This document shows positions 63,086 through 64,000 of a DNA stretch of 64,000 bases, in pieces. Source of the DNA: Bradyrhizobium barranii subsp. barranii (GTDB taxonomy: Bacteria; Pseudomonadota; Alphaproteobacteria; Rhizobiales; Xanthobacteraceae). Location of the stretch: the NCBI RefSeq assembly GCF_017565645.3, contig NZ_CP086136.1:2649501-2713500 (forward strand), read 5' to 3'. The position numbers and the translations under genes are program-made. The notes beneath the pieces are model-generated. The model was given only the letters and a program-made list of their open reading frames with translations. It did no database searches and was not told where the DNA came from. How positions within the stretch are numbered: position 1 is the first letter of the stretch; each line of letters opens with the position of its first letter.

Positions 63086-64000
63086 ATGCGAATCGCGATG
63101 ATCGGAACGGGCTATGTGGGACTGGTGTCCGGAGCCTGCTTTGCGGATTTCGGTCACGACGTCACCTGCGTCGACAAGGACGAGAAGAAGATCGCGGCGC
63201 TTCATCGCGGCGAGATTCCGATCTACGAGCCCGGCCTCGACGAGCTGGTCGCCACCAATGTGAAGGCCAAGCGGCTCGACTTCACCACCGATTTGTCGAA
63301 GCCGGTCGCGGACGCCGATGCCGTCTTCATCGCGGTCGGCACGCCCTCGCGCCGCGGCGACGGTCACGCCGATCTGTCCTATGTCTACGCCGCCGCGCGC
63401 GAGATCGCGCAGTCGCTATTGGGCTTCACCGTCGTCGTGACCAAGTCCACCGTCCCGGTCGGCACCGGCGACGAGGTCGAGCGTATCATCCGCGAGACCA
63501 ACCCTTCGGCCGACGTCGTCGTCGCCTCCAACCCCGAATTCCTGCGCGAGGGCGCGGCGATCCGCGACTTCAAGTATCCCGACCGCGTCGTCGTCGGCAC
63601 CTCCGACGAGCGCGGCCGCAAGGTGATGGGCGACGTCTATCGTCCGCTGTCGCTGAACCAGGCCCCGCTGATGTTCACGGCGCGCCGCACCGCCGAGATG
63701 ATCAAATACGCCGCGAACGCGTTCCTCGCGACCAAGATCACCTTCATCAACGAGATCGCCGATCTCTCGGAAAAGGTCGGCGCCAACGTGCAGGAGGTCG
63801 CGCGCGGCATCGGCCTCGACAACCGCATCGGCACCAAGTTCCTGCACGCGGGTCCGGGCTTCGGCGGCTCCTGCTTCCCGAAGGACACCAAGGCGCTGAT
63901 CAAGATCGCGCAGGACTATGACGTGAGCTTGCGCATCGTCGAATCCGTGCTGGCCGTCAACGAGAACCGCAAGCGCGCGATGGCGCGCAAGGTCAGCCAG
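63086..64000 (+). CDS. ugd: UDP-glucose 6-dehydrogenase (5' part)
   Basis: 305 residues to the window edge; the stop is outside. The enzyme oxidises UDP-glucose to UDP-glucuronate. MRIAMIGTGYVGLVSGACFA is the NAD loop; VFIAVGTPSRRGDG, TKSTVPVGTGDEVE and GPGFGGSCFPKDTKALIK with catalytic C263 complete the picture. GGAAAG precedes the ATG. It supplies the substrate for the glucuronate 4-epimerase-like protein at 59712. Confidence 0.95.
   Translation, partial: MRIAMIGTGYVGLVSGACFADFGHDVTCVDKDEKKIAALHRGEIPIYEPGLDELVATNVKAKRLDFTTDLSKPVADADAVFIAVGTPSRRGDGHADLSYVYAAAREIAQSLLGFTVVVTKSTVPVGTGDEVERIIRETNPSADVVVASNPEFLREGAAIRDFKYPDRVVVGTSDERGRKVMGDVYRPLSLNQAPLMFTARRTAEMIKYAANAFLATKITFINEIADLSEKVGANVQEVARGIGLDNRIGTKFLHAGPGFGGSCFPKDTKALIKIAQDYDVSLRIVESVLAVNENRKRAMARKVSQ

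Overview
The window looks like a chromosome segment of a Bradyrhizobium-type alphaproteobacterium (Nitrobacteraceae). The evidence is high-GC coding throughout, a DUF3551-type secreted peptide, a bacterial transglutaminase-like cysteine peptidase (BTLCP), an alphaproteobacterial che operon and rhizobial-style exopolysaccharide genes. Genus is an inference from gene content; there is no rRNA, tRNA or CRISPR array to confirm it.

Layout. 1-2.06 kb: the 3' end of pobA (4-hydroxybenzoate hydroxylase) and a PRISE-type reductase. 2.09-6.26 kb, minus strand: a CHASE2 class III nucleotide cyclase behind a FecR-like exported protein, then a CheY/HD-GYP response regulator. 6.5-17.7 kb, plus strand: a tightly coupled chemotaxis operon, STAS-cheY-cheA-cheW-mcp-cheW-mcp-cheR-cheB, ending in a soluble MCP-like protein and closed by a GC hairpin. 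17.9-25.1 kb: an accessory patch of small genes. It holds a 1399-bp IS256-family element with a 9-bp target duplication that splits a VanZ-like gene, a decayed rmlA/rmlB relic, several tiny membrane or secreted proteins and a metallophosphatase.

25.5-64 kb: a large surface-polysaccharide locus. It encodes an initiating sugar-phosphate transferase, a Wzz/BY-kinase co-polymerase (ExoP-like), a Wza-type export lipoprotein, two Wzx-like flippases, two Wzy/ligase-like membrane proteins, three acyltransferase-3 proteins, a hexapeptide acetyltransferase, a methyltransferase and five GT4 glycosyltransferases. It also encodes three clan-A-like glycoside hydrolases. The sugar-nucleotide genes are a UDP-glucuronate 4-epimerase-like SDR, gmd, fcl and ugd, the last running off the window. 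The predicted precursors are GDP-fucose, UDP-glucuronate and UDP-galacturonate, so the product is probably an acidic, fucose-containing, acylated and possibly methylated polymer made by a Wzx/Wzy route.

The most unusual item is a 1453-residue minus-strand protein (43199-47560). It joins an N-terminal glycosidase-like domain to five copies of a 161-residue tandem repeat (483-bp DNA period) and an RTX-like C-terminus, which suggests type I secretion. A LapG-type BTLCP protease and two paralogous exported proteins of unknown function lie in the same locus. Motility and second-messenger genes (chemotaxis, HD-GYP, cyclase) next to polysaccharide genes fit a motile-to-sessile control region, but the sequence does not prove a regulatory link.
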